A stretch of 64,000 bases of DNA from Streptomyces chromofuscus (GCF_015160875.1 NZ_CP063374.1:2542001-2606000), one strand, 5' to 3'. Shown: positions 36,676 through 45,918, counted from the first letter of the stretch. Translations and numbers: made by a program. The notes: generated from the letters alone by a model not told the origin.

Positions 36676-38451
36676 TTGGCTGACAACGTCACCTCGCTGT
36701 TCCGCAGCACTGCGGCGCACAGCCCGTCGATGGCGGCGTTGACGCGGGAGAGCGACGGGTCGGGGCCGGTGGACTTCTGCATTCCCTGCAACCCGTACTT
36801 CCCCACCCCGGCGATGTTCGACGAGATGGCCGGCAAGCTGCGCGACATCATCACGTACTACCCCAGCGGCGCCGACACCATCACCGCCGAGCTGTGCAGC
36901 CTGCTCCAGCTTCCGCCGCAGTGCGTGGCGATGGGCAACGGCTCGACCGAGCTGATCACCTGGATCGACCACCTCCTCGTGCGGGAGTCCCTCGCCGTCC
37001 CCGTCCCCACCTTCGGCCGCTGGACCGACCAGCCCATGGAGACCGGCAAGCGGGTCGACATGTTCCCGCTCCAGGAGTCCAGCGGCTTCGCCCTGGACCT
37101 CGCGCAGTACGCCGAGTTCATCCGGGTCCGCGGCACCCGGGTCGCCGTGATCTGCAACCCCAACAACCCCGACGGCGGCTTCCTCCACCGGCACGCGGTG
37201 GTGCAGTTCATGGACGCGATGGCGGACCGGGACCTGGTCGTCGTCGACGAGTCCTTCCTGGAGTTCGCCGACGCCGAGGTCGAGCCGAGCGTCGTGCAGG
37301 AGGCGATGATCCGCCCCAACGTCGTCGTGCTGCGCAGCCTCGGCAAGAACTTCGGCCTGCACGGCATCCGCTTCGGCTACCTGGTCGCCAACCCGGCGCT
37401 CGCGGGACGGATCCGCTCCATGCTGCCCAAGTGGAACCTCAACTCCTTCGCCGAGCACGTGGTGTTCATGCTGAGGGAGCACGGCCAGGAGTACGCGCAG
37501 AGCCTTCAGCAGGTCCGCCGGGACCGGCTGGACATGGCCGGCCGGCTGTCCGCGCTGCCCGGGCTGACGGTCTATCCCTCCCAGGGCAACTTCCTCTTCG
37601 TGCGTCTGCCCGTCGGCGCCGAGGGCACCGTGGTGCGGGACCGGCTGCTCACCGAGCACCGGGTCCTGGTCCGCGAGTGCGGCAACAAGATCGGATCCTC
37701 CAGCCGCTTCCTGCGTCTCGTGGTGCGCCCCCAGGTGGATGTGCGTCGCCTGGTGTCCGGCCTGGAACAGGTGCTCTACGGGACCAGGAGGGGAGCCGCC
37801 GTGCCCGAGCTGGGCACCGGGACCAGCTACAGCTCGGGCACGGCGGCGGTGGACCGGCTGGTCAGTGCCACCAACGGGGCCGGCATGCAGGGCCTTGCCG
37901 CTCAGGCCGTCGCTGCCGCCGCTCCCGTCGGTGCGGTCGGCCCCGGCGCGTCGGGGCCGGCAGCCGCCCCGGCCGCCGGCGTCGACGCCGGCATGCCGAT
38001 GCCGATGCCAATGCCGATGCCGGCGGCGGCCCAGGCGTTCCCGCCGCAGCCACAGCCACAGCCACAGGTGCAGGTGCAGGTTCAACAGGTGCCGCGGCAG
38101 GTTCCCCAGCAGATCCCGCAGCAGATCCCGCAGCCGGGGATGCCCGCCGCGATGCCTCAGCCCGGGATTCACCAACCGGAGTTGCTCCAGCCCGGGCTGG
38201 GGCAACCCGCGCTGCCGCAGCCCGCGCTGCCGCAGCCGGCCGTTGCCCGGGCGGTCCCCCAGCCGACGCCCGTCCCCGGTCCCACCCCGCCCGGTGTCCC
38301 CGCGCGCGGCGGCCTCACCGCGGCGCAGGTCCGGGGCACCACGGGCCCGGGCGCCCCGGTCCCCCCGGGCGGTCTGTCCCCGGCCTCCGCGACCGGCTGG
38401 CCGGGTGCGACCAGCTGGCCGAACGCGGCGGGGATGGGGCAGGCGGGGTAG
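36676..38451 (+). CDS. PLP-dependent class I/II aminotransferase (HisC/CobD-like) with long Gln/Pro-rich tail
   Basis: 591 residues. The first about 375 form a fold-type I aminotransferase: DFCIPCNPYFPTP near the N-terminus, CNPNNPDGGFLHR, DESFLEFAD, and the PLP lysine Lys224 in SLGKNFGLHGIR. The remaining about 215 residues are low complexity. MP repeats five times in a row, and PQ, VQ and QQIPQ runs plus GMP/PQP blocks make it look disordered. HisC and CobD relatives are about 350-370 residues, so the tail is an addition. It starts at TTG 36676, 5 nt after GGAGG. The substrate is unknown; a histidinol-phosphate or threonine-phosphate-like amine is possible. Confidence 0.82.
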   Translation: MADNVTSLFRSTAAHSPSMAALTRESDGSGPVDFCIPCNPYFPTPAMFDEMAGKLRDIITYYPSGADTITAELCSLLQLPPQCVAMGNGSTELITWIDHLLVRESLAVPVPTFGRWTDQPMETGKRVDMFPLQESSGFALDLAQYAEFIRVRGTRVAVICNPNNPDGGFLHRHAVVQFMDAMADRDLVVVDESFLEFADAEVEPSVVQEAMIRPNVVVLRSLGKNFGLHGIRFGYLVANPALAGRIRSMLPKWNLNSFAEHVVFMLREHGQEYAQSLQQVRRDRLDMAGRLSALPGLTVYPSQGNFLFVRLPVGAEGTVVRDRLLTEHRVLVRECGNKIGSSSRFLRLVVRPQVDVRRLVSGLEQVLYGTRRGAAVPELGTGTSYSSGTAAVDRLVSATNGAGMQGLAAQAVAAAAPVGAVGPGASGPAAAPAAGVDAGMPMPMPMPMPAAAQAFPPQPQPQPQVQVQVQQVPRQVPQQIPQQIPQPGMPAAMPQPGIHQPELLQPGLGQPALPQPALPQPAVARAVPQPTPVPGPTPPGVPARGGLTAAQVRGTTGPGAPVPPGGLSPASATGWPGATSWPNAAGMGQAG

Positions 38452-38475
38452 CGCCTGCTCGCCGCGGGAGGTGGT

Positions 38476-38532
38476 GTGTGCGGGCGACTGCGGGTCCGTT
38501 GTGGCCGGTCGCGCAGTTCCCCGCGCCCCTGG
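38476..38532. repeat. dispersed Streptomyces intergenic repeat
   Basis: GCGACTGCGGGTCCGTTGTG followed by GGCCGGTCGCGCAGTTCC and CCGCGCCCCTG is a motif I recognise as recurring between genes across Streptomyces genomes. It lies in the 176-bp gap after the aminotransferase. Its function is not established. Confidence 0.65.
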
Positions 38533-38627
38533 GTCGGCCACCTGAGTCAAGGGCGCTGTGCCAGGATGCGCTCACAGGCTCTCGCTCACAGGACTCAACG
38601 AGCCTGCTGCAGCGGATGCGAGGAGTC

Positions 38628-39176
38628 ATGAGCACCAGCGAGCCGTACGGGCGCGGCCCCGGCCGGCCCTCTCCCCCGGGGCCTGGGCCGGCCTCATCTC
38701 CCGTGTCTTCCCGATCCCACGTCGCCGAGGTGCGCGAAACCGTGCTCGTGCCGCTCCTCGCGCCGGCCTTGGCCGGATGCTCGTTCGCGGGTCAGGGCAC
38801 GCCGTGCGCCCAGGCCGACGCGGACTCGGCGGTCTCCCTCGTGTGGCGGCCGTCCGACTTCGGCGGCCGGGACGCGGCGACGATCGAGCTGTGCGTGGAC
38901 GACACCTGCGAGGAGCGGGCGTCGGGCGATCCCGAGGACCCGTTCGGCTCGGTCTCGGTCCGCCTGCCCGACGACATCGGCGCGTCCACCGTGCCGGTGC
39001 GGCTCACCGTGACGTCCGCGAAGATCGGCGATCCCGTGATCACGGACAGCACCCGGGCCAGGCTGACCGAGCAGCACCCCAACGGCACGTCCTGCCCGCC
39101 CACCGTCTGGACGGCGGCCTTCCGCGCCGACCCGGGCAAGGGACTGACCTCCCCGAAGGGCATGACACTCCAGTAG
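38628..39176 (+). CDS. hypothetical, possibly lipoprotein or secreted
   Basis: 182 residues. After a Pro/Ser/Gly-rich leader (1-34) comes a hydrophobic stretch VLVPLLAPALAGCSF that contains a lipobox-like LAGC. The remainder is hydrophilic with beta-strand character (AATIELCVDDTCEERA, FGSVSVRLPDDIGASTVPVR) and four cysteines, two close together. The leader is long for a lipoprotein; a GTG start near 38730 would shorten it but removes positive charge. ATG 38628 has AGGAG 3 nt upstream. I do not recognise a family. It lies before the sigma-factor gene, separated by 283 bp. Confidence 0.6.
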   Translation: MSTSEPYGRGPGRPSPPGPGPASSPVSSRSHVAEVRETVLVPLLAPALAGCSFAGQGTPCAQADADSAVSLVWRPSDFGGRDAATIELCVDDTCEERASGDPEDPFGSVSVRLPDDIGASTVPVRLTVTSAKIGDPVITDSTRARLTEQHPNGTSCPPTVWTAAFRADPGKGLTSPKGMTLQ

Positions 39177-39459
39177 TGGGCCCCTGCTCGGCCTGGATGC
39201 CCACCGGCTCACCCCGCGCGGCGCGCGTCGGCTCTCCGTCACCCTCTCCTTCAGGTGGGCACAGACAGAGTGCCCCACCGCCGCCGCCCACAGCGCGCAC
39301 AGGACGACGTACGCCATCGTGCCCACGCCCGGCAGGACGCTCGGCCCGTGAGAACGGCGCCCGAAGCGATGCACGGTCGCTGCGGGTTGAAGGCCTCCCG
39401 GCACGGGCTTCACGGTGAACGCCGGGACGCGGAAGCACCGCGGCCGAGGGAGCAGGCCC

Positions 39460-40029
39460 ATGCACGCACAGCGGATCGTCGACGACGACCTCGCCACCCG
39501 GTTCGCCGGCGGGGACGAGGAGTGCCTGGCGGTGGTGTACCGGCGGTTCCGGCCCCTGGTGCACGCGCTGGCCAGTCGCTCGCTCGCGGACCGGGGCGAG
39601 GCCGAGGACGTCACCCAGGCGGTGTTCCTGGCGGCGTGGAGCGGACGGGACGGCTTCGCCCCCGAGCGGGGCGCGCTGTCCGCCTGGCTGATGGGCATCA
39701 CCCGGCGCAAGGTCGCCGACGCCCTCGCGGCCAGGTACCGGCGTACCGAGCTGGCCGAGGCCGCCGCGTCCATGGTCCTCGCCCGCGCCGCGCGGTCGGC
39801 GGCGGACCCGGAAGCCACCATCGACCGGCTGCTGGTGACCACGGAACTGGCGAAGCTCTCCCGGGCGCAGCGCCGGGTGCTGAGCCTGGCCTTCTACGGC
39901 GACCTGTCCCACGCGCAGATCGCCGACCTCACCGGCTGGCCCCTGGGCACCGTCAAGAGTCACGCGCGCCGCGGGCTGCACCGCCTCGCCCACTGCCTGC
40001 GGGAGGAGACGGGCACTGCGAACGCGTGA
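39460..40029 (+). CDS. litS: ECF-type RNA polymerase sigma factor (LitS-like)
   Basis: 189 residues. Sigma region 2 (about 15-85) has FAGGDEECLAVVYRRFRPLV and EDVTQAVFLAAW. Region 4 (about 125-180) has LSRAQRRVLSLAFYGDLSHAQ and the recognition helix GWPLGTVKSHARRGLHRL. No anti-sigma gene is adjacent. It sits directly before crtY. In S. coelicolor light-induced carotenoid production needs the MerR protein LitR and the ECF factor LitS, and a litR-like gene is present at 56.3 kb, so this is the obvious LitS candidate. The assignment is by context. ATG 39460 follows GAGGGAG; GTG 39415 is an alternative. Confidence 0.82.
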   Translation: MHAQRIVDDDLATRFAGGDEECLAVVYRRFRPLVHALASRSLADRGEAEDVTQAVFLAAWSGRDGFAPERGALSAWLMGITRRKVADALAARYRRTELAEAAASMVLARAARSAADPEATIDRLLVTTELAKLSRAQRRVLSLAFYGDLSHAQIADLTGWPLGTVKSHARRGLHRLAHCLREETGTANA

Positions 40030-40143
40030 ACTCCGTCCGCAGGCGCATCCAGGAGCGGGCCCGGCGAGGAAGCACCAGCATCATGAGTACGCGTCCCCGG
40101 GGCAGCGCCGTCCGGGGACCGGCACGGCCACGAGGGAGCCTGG

Positions 40144-41367
40144 GTGCGGGACGCAGACGTAGTCGTCATCGGTGGCGGCGCCGCGGGGCTGTCCCTGGCA
40201 CGGCGGCTGACCGGGCCCCGGACGCGGTCCCGCCGACCCCTGACGGTCGCCCTGGTCGACGCCCCGCCGGGCGAACTGCGCGCGGCGCCCCGGACCTGGT
40301 GCTTCTGGGAGGCGCCGGGCGGTGAGTACGACGCCGTCGTGCGCGCCCACTGGGGCCGCCTGCGGATCACGGGCCGGGACGGCCGGACGGTGGTGGGCAA
40401 TCCGGGTCCGCTGCGCTACAAGATGATCCGGTCCCCGGACTTCGAGCGGTGGGCGGGCGCGGAGCTGGACCGGGCCGGATGCCTGCGGCACGAAGCCGTC
40501 GTCGAGAGCGTGCGGGACGTGCCCGGGGGCGCCGAGGTGCGCGGGCACGACGCCCGGGGCGCGTCCGTGCGGCTGCTGGCGCGCTGGGTGTTCGACTCCC
40601 GGCCGCCGGGCCGGCCGGGACCGGCCCGGACCACGCTCCTGCAGCACTTCCGGGGCTGGTTCGTGCGCACCGCCCGCCCGGCCTTCGACCCGGGCGTCGC
40701 CGACCTGATGGACTTCCGCACCCCCCAGCCGCGGCACGGGCTGGCCTTCGGCTACGTCCTGCCGCTCGGGCGGCACGAGGCGCTGGTCGAGTACACGGAG
40801 TTCTCCGGCGCGGTCCTCGACGACGACGCCTACGACCGGGCGCTCGGGCACTACGCCGCCGAGGTGCTCGGACTCGGGGACTTGGAGGTCACGGCGGTGG
40901 AACAGGGGGTGATCGCGATGACCGACGCCCGGTTCCCGCGCCGCACGGGCAGGTCCGTCTTCCCCGTCGGAGTGGCGGGCGGGGCGACGCGGCCCGCGAC
41001 CGGCTACTCGTTCGCCGCCACCCAGCGTCACACGCGGGCGATCGCGGCGGCGCTCGCCCGGGGCCGTACGCCGCTGGTCCCCGCCCCGCACGGGGCGCGC
41101 TCCCTCGCCATGGACGCCGTGCTGCTGCGCGCCCTGGACACCGGACGGGTCGACGGGGCCGACCTGTTCACCGGGCTGTTCGAGAAGGTGCCGGCCCAGC
41201 GCCTGCTGCGTTTCCTCGACGGCCGGACCACCGCGCTGGAGGACGTCGCGGTCGGGCTGCGCACCCCCGTGCGGCCGATGCTGCGCACCGCCCTGGAACT
41301 GCCCTTCCTTCCCCGGCGCCCGGCCGGACCACGACCCGTTCCCGCCCGGCGCCCGGCCGGACCATGA
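40144..41367 (+). CDS. crtY: lycopene beta-cyclase
   Basis: 407-residue FAD enzyme that cyclises the ends of lycopene to give beta-carotene. The N-terminal dinucleotide fold is VVIGGGAAGLSLARRL (6-21). The cyclase features are VFDSRPPGRPG, LLQHFRGWFV, and PVGVAGGATRPATGYSFAATQRH near residue 290. GTG 40144 has GAGGGAG upstream. It is the first biosynthetic gene of the crtY-T-U unit and is read after the sigma gene with a 114-bp gap. The last 15 residues, PRRPAGPRPVPARRPAGP, come from a short DNA duplication. Confidence 0.93.
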   Translation: MRDADVVVIGGGAAGLSLARRLTGPRTRSRRPLTVALVDAPPGELRAAPRTWCFWEAPGGEYDAVVRAHWGRLRITGRDGRTVVGNPGPLRYKMIRSPDFERWAGAELDRAGCLRHEAVVESVRDVPGGAEVRGHDARGASVRLLARWVFDSRPPGRPGPARTTLLQHFRGWFVRTARPAFDPGVADLMDFRTPQPRHGLAFGYVLPLGRHEALVEYTEFSGAVLDDDAYDRALGHYAAEVLGLGDLEVTAVEQGVIAMTDARFPRRTGRSVFPVGVAGGATRPATGYSFAATQRHTRAIAAALARGRTPLVPAPHGARSLAMDAVLLRALDTGRVDGADLFTGLFEKVPAQRLLRFLDGRTTALEDVAVGLRTPVRPMLRTALELPFLPRRPAGPRPVPARRPAGP

Positions 41368-41402
41368 CCCGGCCCTCCGCGGCCGTACCGAGGAGCACGT
41401 TG

Positions 41403-42179
41403 ATGTCACTGCTGCGCGACGCCGCACTGTCGGCCGCGTTCGACCACGCGGCGCCGTCCTACGACCGGATGGTCGCCGCCAACCCCGGCTACCACAGCCA
41501 GTTGCGCCGCTCCGCCCGGCGGCTGGCGCTGCCCGACGGCGGCAGTGGCCTGCGGCTGCTCGACGTGGGCTGCGGCACCGGCGCCTCCACGGCCGCCCTG
41601 CTCGCCGCCGCGCCGCGCGCGCGGATCACCGCGGTGGACGCGTCGGCGGGGATGCTCGCCAGGGCGCGGACCAAGCGCTGGCCGACCCGCGTCCGCTTCG
41701 TGCACGCCCCCGCGGAGAAGCTGGCCACTGCCGGGGTCGACGGGCCGTTCGACGCCGTGTTCGCCGCCTACCTGTTCCGCAACGTCGCCGACCCGGACCG
41801 GGTCCTGTCGAACGTGCGGGACGTGCTCGTCCCGGGCGGGCGGCTCGCGGTGCACGAATACACCCTCACCGGCCGGGCGCAGCACCGCGCGGTGTGGACG
41901 GCGGTGTGCAAGGGCCTGGTCCTTCCGGTGTCCCGGCGCACCGGGGACGACAGGCTGTACGAGCACCTGTGGCGCAGCGTCGTCGAATTCGACACGGCGG
42001 GTGCGTTCGCGGCGCGGCTGGCGCGGGCCGGGTTCGCGGACGTGCGGACGCTGCCGCTGACGGGCTGGCAGACGGGGATCACCCACACGTTCGTGGCGCG
42101 GCTGCCGGCCACGCGAGCGGCGTCGGCCGTGCGGCGCACGGGCGGGGCCCACGGCGGGGACCGCGGGAGGTCCTCGTGA
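41403..42179 (+). CDS. crtT: carotenoid-cluster SAM-dependent methyltransferase
   Basis: 258 residues with SAM motif I LLDVGCGTGASTAAL (about 46-60), AVDASAGMLARA and FAAYLFRNVADPD. The UbiE-like fold matches crtT genes of Streptomyces carotenoid clusters, whose exact role in isorenieratene synthesis is unclear. ATG 41403 has GAGGAG about 8 nt upstream and is preferred over ATG 41364, which overlaps the crtY stop but lacks a binding site. Its stop overlaps the crtU GTG (GTGA). Confidence 0.87.
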   Translation: MSLLRDAALSAAFDHAAPSYDRMVAANPGYHSQLRRSARRLALPDGGSGLRLLDVGCGTGASTAALLAAAPRARITAVDASAGMLARARTKRWPTRVRFVHAPAEKLATAGVDGPFDAVFAAYLFRNVADPDRVLSNVRDVLVPGGRLAVHEYTLTGRAQHRAVWTAVCKGLVLPVSRRTGDDRLYEHLWRSVVEFDTAGAFAARLARAGFADVRTLPLTGWQTGITHTFVARLPATRAASAVRRTGGAHGGDRGRSS

Positions 42180-43753
42180 ACGAGAGCCGCCGACGGGACC
42201 GCGGGAGGGGCCTGGTGAGCGAAGGGTACGGAAGGGACCGCAAGGCGCGCCTGCTGACGGACCGTACGGGCGTGCCGCGCCTGGAGGGCGCCGGTCCGGC
42301 GGTCGCCGTCGTCGGCGGTGGCATCGCCGGGCTCGCGGCGGCCACGGTGCTGACCGAGCGCGGGGTGCGGGTGACCCTGCTGGAGCGGGAGTCCGACCTC
42401 GGCGGGCGGCTGGCGGGGTGGCAGGTGCAGCTGGCCGACGGGTCGTCGGCCACCATGACCCGCGGCTTCCACGCGTTCTTCCGGCAGTACTACAACCTGC
42501 GGGCGCTGTTGCGGCGGACCGACCCGGGCCTGCACGGGCTGACCGCCCTGCCCGACTATCCGCTGCGCAACAGCGCCGGGATGCTCGACAGCTTCGCCCG
42601 CGTGCCGCGCACTCCCCCGCTGAACGCCCTGGGCTTCGTCGCGCTCAGCCCGACGTTCGGCCGGCGGGACCTGCTGGCCATGAACCCGCGCTCCGCGCTG
42701 CCGCTGCTGGACGTCCGCGTTCCGGGGATCCACCAGCGGCTGGACGGGATCAGCGCGCACGACTTCCTGTCCCGCATCGGGTTTCCCGCGGCGGCCCGGC
42801 ATCTCGCCTTCGAGGTCTTCTCGCGCAGCTTCTTCGCCGATCCCCGGGAGCTGTCCGCGGCGGAACTGGCGCTCATGTTCCACGTCTACTTCCTCGGCTC
42901 CAGCGAGGGGCTGCTGTTCGACGTGCCGCGGGAGCCCTTCCCCCAGGCACTGTGGGAGCCCCTCGGGGACTACCTCCAGGAACGCGGGGCGACGGTCCGC
43001 ACGGCCAGCCCGGTGGAGTCGGTGGCCCCGAACCCGGACGGCACGGTGGGCGTGGAGGCGGCGGGCAGGACCCGGACCTACGACGCCGTGGTGCTGGCGA
43101 CGGACGTGCCGGGCCTGCGGCAGGTCGCGGCCGCGTCGCCGGACCTGGTCGACCGGACCTGGCGCGAGAACGTCGCCGGGCTGCGCACCGCCCCGCCGTT
43201 CCTGGTGTCCCGGCTGTGGCTGGACCGGCCGGTGCACCCCGACCGCCCGGCGTTCCTGGGCACCAGCGGGTACGACGCGCTGGACAACATCAGTGTCCTG
43301 AACCGCTGGGAGGGCGAGGCCCACCGCTGGTCGCTGCGCACCGGCGGCTGCGTGGTCGAACTGCACGCCTACGCCGTCCCGCCGGGCGCCGACCGCAAGG
43401 AGGTGCAGGAGCGGCTGGTGAGCCAGTTGCACCGGGTGTATCCGGAGACCCGCGACGCGGGGGTGGTCGACTGCCGCCACGAGTGGCGGGAGGACTGTCC
43501 GCTGTTCGAGGTGGGCGGCTACGACCGCCGCCCGCGCGTGCGGACGGCGGACCCGGCGGTCGTCGTGGCCGGTGACATGGTCGCCACCGGTCTGCCGGTC
43601 GCGCTCATGGAGCGCGCCGCGACCAGCGGATTCCTGGCCGCCAACGTCCTGTTGCGCCGGTGGGGGGTGCGGGCCGAGCCCTTGCGGACGGTGCCGGAGC
43701 GCGGCCGGTCGGCGGTGCTGCGGGCCCTGACGGCCCTGCTCGCGGAGAAATGA
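42176..43753 (+). CDS. crtU: beta-carotene desaturase/methyltransferase (isorenieratene synthase)
   Basis: 525 residues. This FAD-linked enzyme turns the beta-ionone rings of beta-carotene into aromatic phi rings, giving isorenieratene. The N-terminal fold is AVVGGGIAGLAAATVLTERG, followed by RGFHAFFRQYYNLRALLRR, typical for CrtU. The C-terminal FAD motif is VVVAGDMVATGLPVALMERAATSG. Two in-frame GTG starts, 42176 (GTGA overlap with crtT) and 42215, each carry an almost identical upstream ribosome-binding region; see findings. It converges on the MMPL gene 30 bp away. Confidence 0.92.
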   Translation: MNESRRRDRGRGLVSEGYGRDRKARLLTDRTGVPRLEGAGPAVAVVGGGIAGLAAATVLTERGVRVTLLERESDLGGRLAGWQVQLADGSSATMTRGFHAFFRQYYNLRALLRRTDPGLHGLTALPDYPLRNSAGMLDSFARVPRTPPLNALGFVALSPTFGRRDLLAMNPRSALPLLDVRVPGIHQRLDGISAHDFLSRIGFPAAARHLAFEVFSRSFFADPRELSAAELALMFHVYFLGSSEGLLFDVPREPFPQALWEPLGDYLQERGATVRTASPVESVAPNPDGTVGVEAAGRTRTYDAVVLATDVPGLRQVAAASPDLVDRTWRENVAGLRTAPPFLVSRLWLDRPVHPDRPAFLGTSGYDALDNISVLNRWEGEAHRWSLRTGGCVVELHAYAVPPGADRKEVQERLVSQLHRVYPETRDAGVVDCRHEWREDCPLFEVGGYDRRPRVRTADPAVVVAGDMVATGLPVALMERAATSGFLAANVLLRRWGVRAEPLRTVPERGRSAVLRALTALLAEK

Positions 43754-43783
43754 CCCGCGAGCGGGGCCGGCCGCGCGGGGCGG

Positions 43784-45853
43784 CTACCGCTTGCGTCCGA
43801 GCCGCCCCGGCCACCACACCGGGGCCCCGATGTCCCGTACCAGGGCGGGCACCAGCAGGGACCGCACCACCAGGGTGTCCAGCAGGACGCCGAAGGCCAC
43901 GATGAAGGCGATCTGCGCGAGGAAGGCCAGCGGGATGACGCCGAGCGCGGCGAAGGTCGCCGCGAGCACGACGCCGGCGGAGGTGATGACGCCGCCCGTG
44001 GTGACCAGTCCGCGCAGTATGCCCTCGCGCACGCCGTGGCGCAGCGACTCCTCCCGTACCCGGGACATGAGGAAGATGTTGTAGTCCACGCCCAGCGCCA
44101 CGAGGAACACGAAGCCGTACAGCGGCACCGAGGGATCGGTGCCGGTGAAGCCGAACACGTGCGTGAACACCAGGGACGCGATCCCCAGGGTGGCGAGGAA
44201 GTTGAGCGCCACGGTGGCCACGAGCAGGGCGGGCGCGAGCAGGGACCGCAGCAGCCCGACGAGGACCAGGAAGATCACCGCGAGGACGACGGGCACGATG
44301 AGGGTGCGGTCGCGTTCGGCCGTGCGCAGCGTGTCGTACTGCTGGGCGGTGTAGCCGCCGACGAGCGCGTCCGCGTCCGGCCCGGCCCGCACGGCGGTCC
44401 GTAGGCGGGCGACGGTGTCCTTGGCCGCGTCGCTGTCCGCGGCCGACTCCAGGGTGACGTCCACCCGCGCCCGCCCGTCGACCACGAACGGCTCCTCGCC
44501 CGGACGTCCGGACCGTGTCACGGGTGCCACCGCGGCGACCCCCTCGGTGGTCCTGGCCGCCGCGACGACCCGGTCCAGCCGCCCGGCGTCGGCGATCACT
44601 ACCGTGGGGTTGCCCGCGCCGCCGGGGAAGTGCTCGCCGAGGGTGCGCTGCGCGGCGACGGACGGGGCGTCGTCCACGAAGATCTCGTCCAGCGGGACGC
44701 CCTTGGACGTGAGGGTCGGTGCCAGGGCGGCGCAGGCCAGCAGCGCGGCCAGCGCGATGGCCCAGACCTTGCGGGGCGCCCGGTCGACGAGGTCCGCGAT
44801 CCTGCGCCACACGCCGGTCGAGGCGTCCGCCGACCCGCCGGGCCGGGGCTTGGCGGGCCAGTACGCGGCCCGGCCGAGCAGGACGAGGGCGGCCGGCAGG
44901 AACGTGAGGGCGCTGAGCACGGCGCACACGATGCCGATGGCGCCGACCGGTCCGAGGGCCCGGTTGTTCGTCAGGTCGCTCAGCAGCAGGGCCAGCAGAC
45001 CCAGCGCGACCGTCGCGGCGCTGGCGACGATGGCGCCCCAGGACTGCCGCAGCGCGGCCCGCACGGCCGCGAACCGGTCGTCGTGCAGGCCGAGTTCCTC
45101 CCGGTAGCGGGCGGTCAGCAGCAGCGCGTAGTCGGTGGCCGCGCCGATCACCAGGATGGACAGGATGCCCTGGACCTGGCCGTCGACGCGCACGACGTCG
45201 TGGTCGGCGAGCGCGTACACGACCGCGCAGGCCAGCCCGAGGGAGAACACCGAGCCGAGGATCACTACCAGGGGCAGCAGCAGGCTGCGGTAGACCAGCA
45301 GCAGGATCACCAGGACGGTGATCAGGGCCACCAACAGCAGCAGCCCGTCGATCCCGGCGAAGGCGTCGGAGAGGTCCGCCCGGGTGGCGGCGGGGCCGGC
45401 CAGCCCCACCGTGGTCCCCGGTACCCGCTCGGCCGCGGCCCGGATCCGGTCCAGTGCCGCGGGCAGCTCCTCGCCGAGGTCGGGGCGGAGCTGGACGACG
45501 CCCTGGAGGGCGGCGCCGTCCCGCGAGACCAGCGCGGGTGAGAGCCGTCCGGTGACGCCCGGCGTGCCGGCCAGCGAGGCGAGCGCCCGGGTGGCCGCGG
45601 GCTGTGCGCCGCTCGCCTCGCCCCGCGTGGTCCAGACGACGATCGCGGGCAGCGTCTCCGCCCGGCTGAAGGCGCGTTGCTCCGCGACGACCTTGGTGGA
45701 CTCGGCGCTGCGCGGCAGGAAGGCCGCCTGGTCGTTGGTGGCGACCTCGCCGAGCCGGCCGGCGAACGGGCCGAGGGCGCCGCCGATGCCGAGCCAGGCG
45801 ATCAGCAGGAGGACGGGGACGAGCCGGCGCGCTCGTCGGGGGGTGACGGACAT
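43784..45853 (-). CDS. MMPL family (RND-type) exporter
   Basis: 689 residues with two repeated halves, each with one N-terminal helix, a large external domain and a five-helix block. The first helix is LVPVLLLIAWLGIGGALGPF. The conserved cores are SILVIGAATDYALLLTARYREEL and LYGFVFLVALGVDYNIFLMSRVREE, containing the GxxxDY motif of proton-driven MMPL pumps. Start 45853 is preferred over an ATG 13 codons upstream because GGAG precedes it by 5 nt. It lies downstream of a MarR gene on the same strand with a perfect palindromic operator between. Lipids or drugs are typical cargo; beside crtU, carotenoid or membrane-lipid traffic is possible but unproven. Confidence 0.92.
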   Translation of the reverse strand: MSVTPRRARRLVPVLLLIAWLGIGGALGPFAGRLGEVATNDQAAFLPRSAESTKVVAEQRAFSRAETLPAIVVWTTRGEASGAQPAATRALASLAGTPGVTGRLSPALVSRDGAALQGVVQLRPDLGEELPAALDRIRAAAERVPGTTVGLAGPAATRADLSDAFAGIDGLLLLVALITVLVILLLVYRSLLLPLVVILGSVFSLGLACAVVYALADHDVVRVDGQVQGILSILVIGAATDYALLLTARYREELGLHDDRFAAVRAALRQSWGAIVASAATVALGLLALLLSDLTNNRALGPVGAIGIVCAVLSALTFLPAALVLLGRAAYWPAKPRPGGSADASTGVWRRIADLVDRAPRKVWAIALAALLACAALAPTLTSKGVPLDEIFVDDAPSVAAQRTLGEHFPGGAGNPTVVIADAGRLDRVVAAARTTEGVAAVAPVTRSGRPGEEPFVVDGRARVDVTLESAADSDAAKDTVARLRTAVRAGPDADALVGGYTAQQYDTLRTAERDRTLIVPVVLAVIFLVLVGLLRSLLAPALLVATVALNFLATLGIASLVFTHVFGFTGTDPSVPLYGFVFLVALGVDYNIFLMSRVREESLRHGVREGILRGLVTTGGVITSAGVVLAATFAALGVIPLAFLAQIAFIVAFGVLLDTLVVRSLLVPALVRDIGAPVWWPGRLGRKR

Positions 45854-45901
45854 GGTTCTCCGGTTCTCCAGGCATGGCGGCAACATGCTCAATAAAAAAG
45901 A

Positions 45902-45918
45902 ATCTCAATGATTGAGAT
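45902..45918. promoter_or_regulatory. perfect MarR-type operator upstream of the MMPL exporter
   Basis: ATCTCAATGATTGAGAT is a perfect 8-bp inverted repeat around one base, in an AT-rich island (45890-45923) that is striking in this GC-rich DNA. It lies 49 bp before the exporter start and 77 bp after the MarR stop. The shape is typical for MarR dimers. Confidence 0.82.

Noticed and set aside
39177-39317. Small minus-strand ORF beginning MAYVVLCALWAAAVG
   Set aside because: The hydrophobic start is attractive, but the frame runs on into the opposite gene without a sensible stop and has no clear ribosome-binding site.
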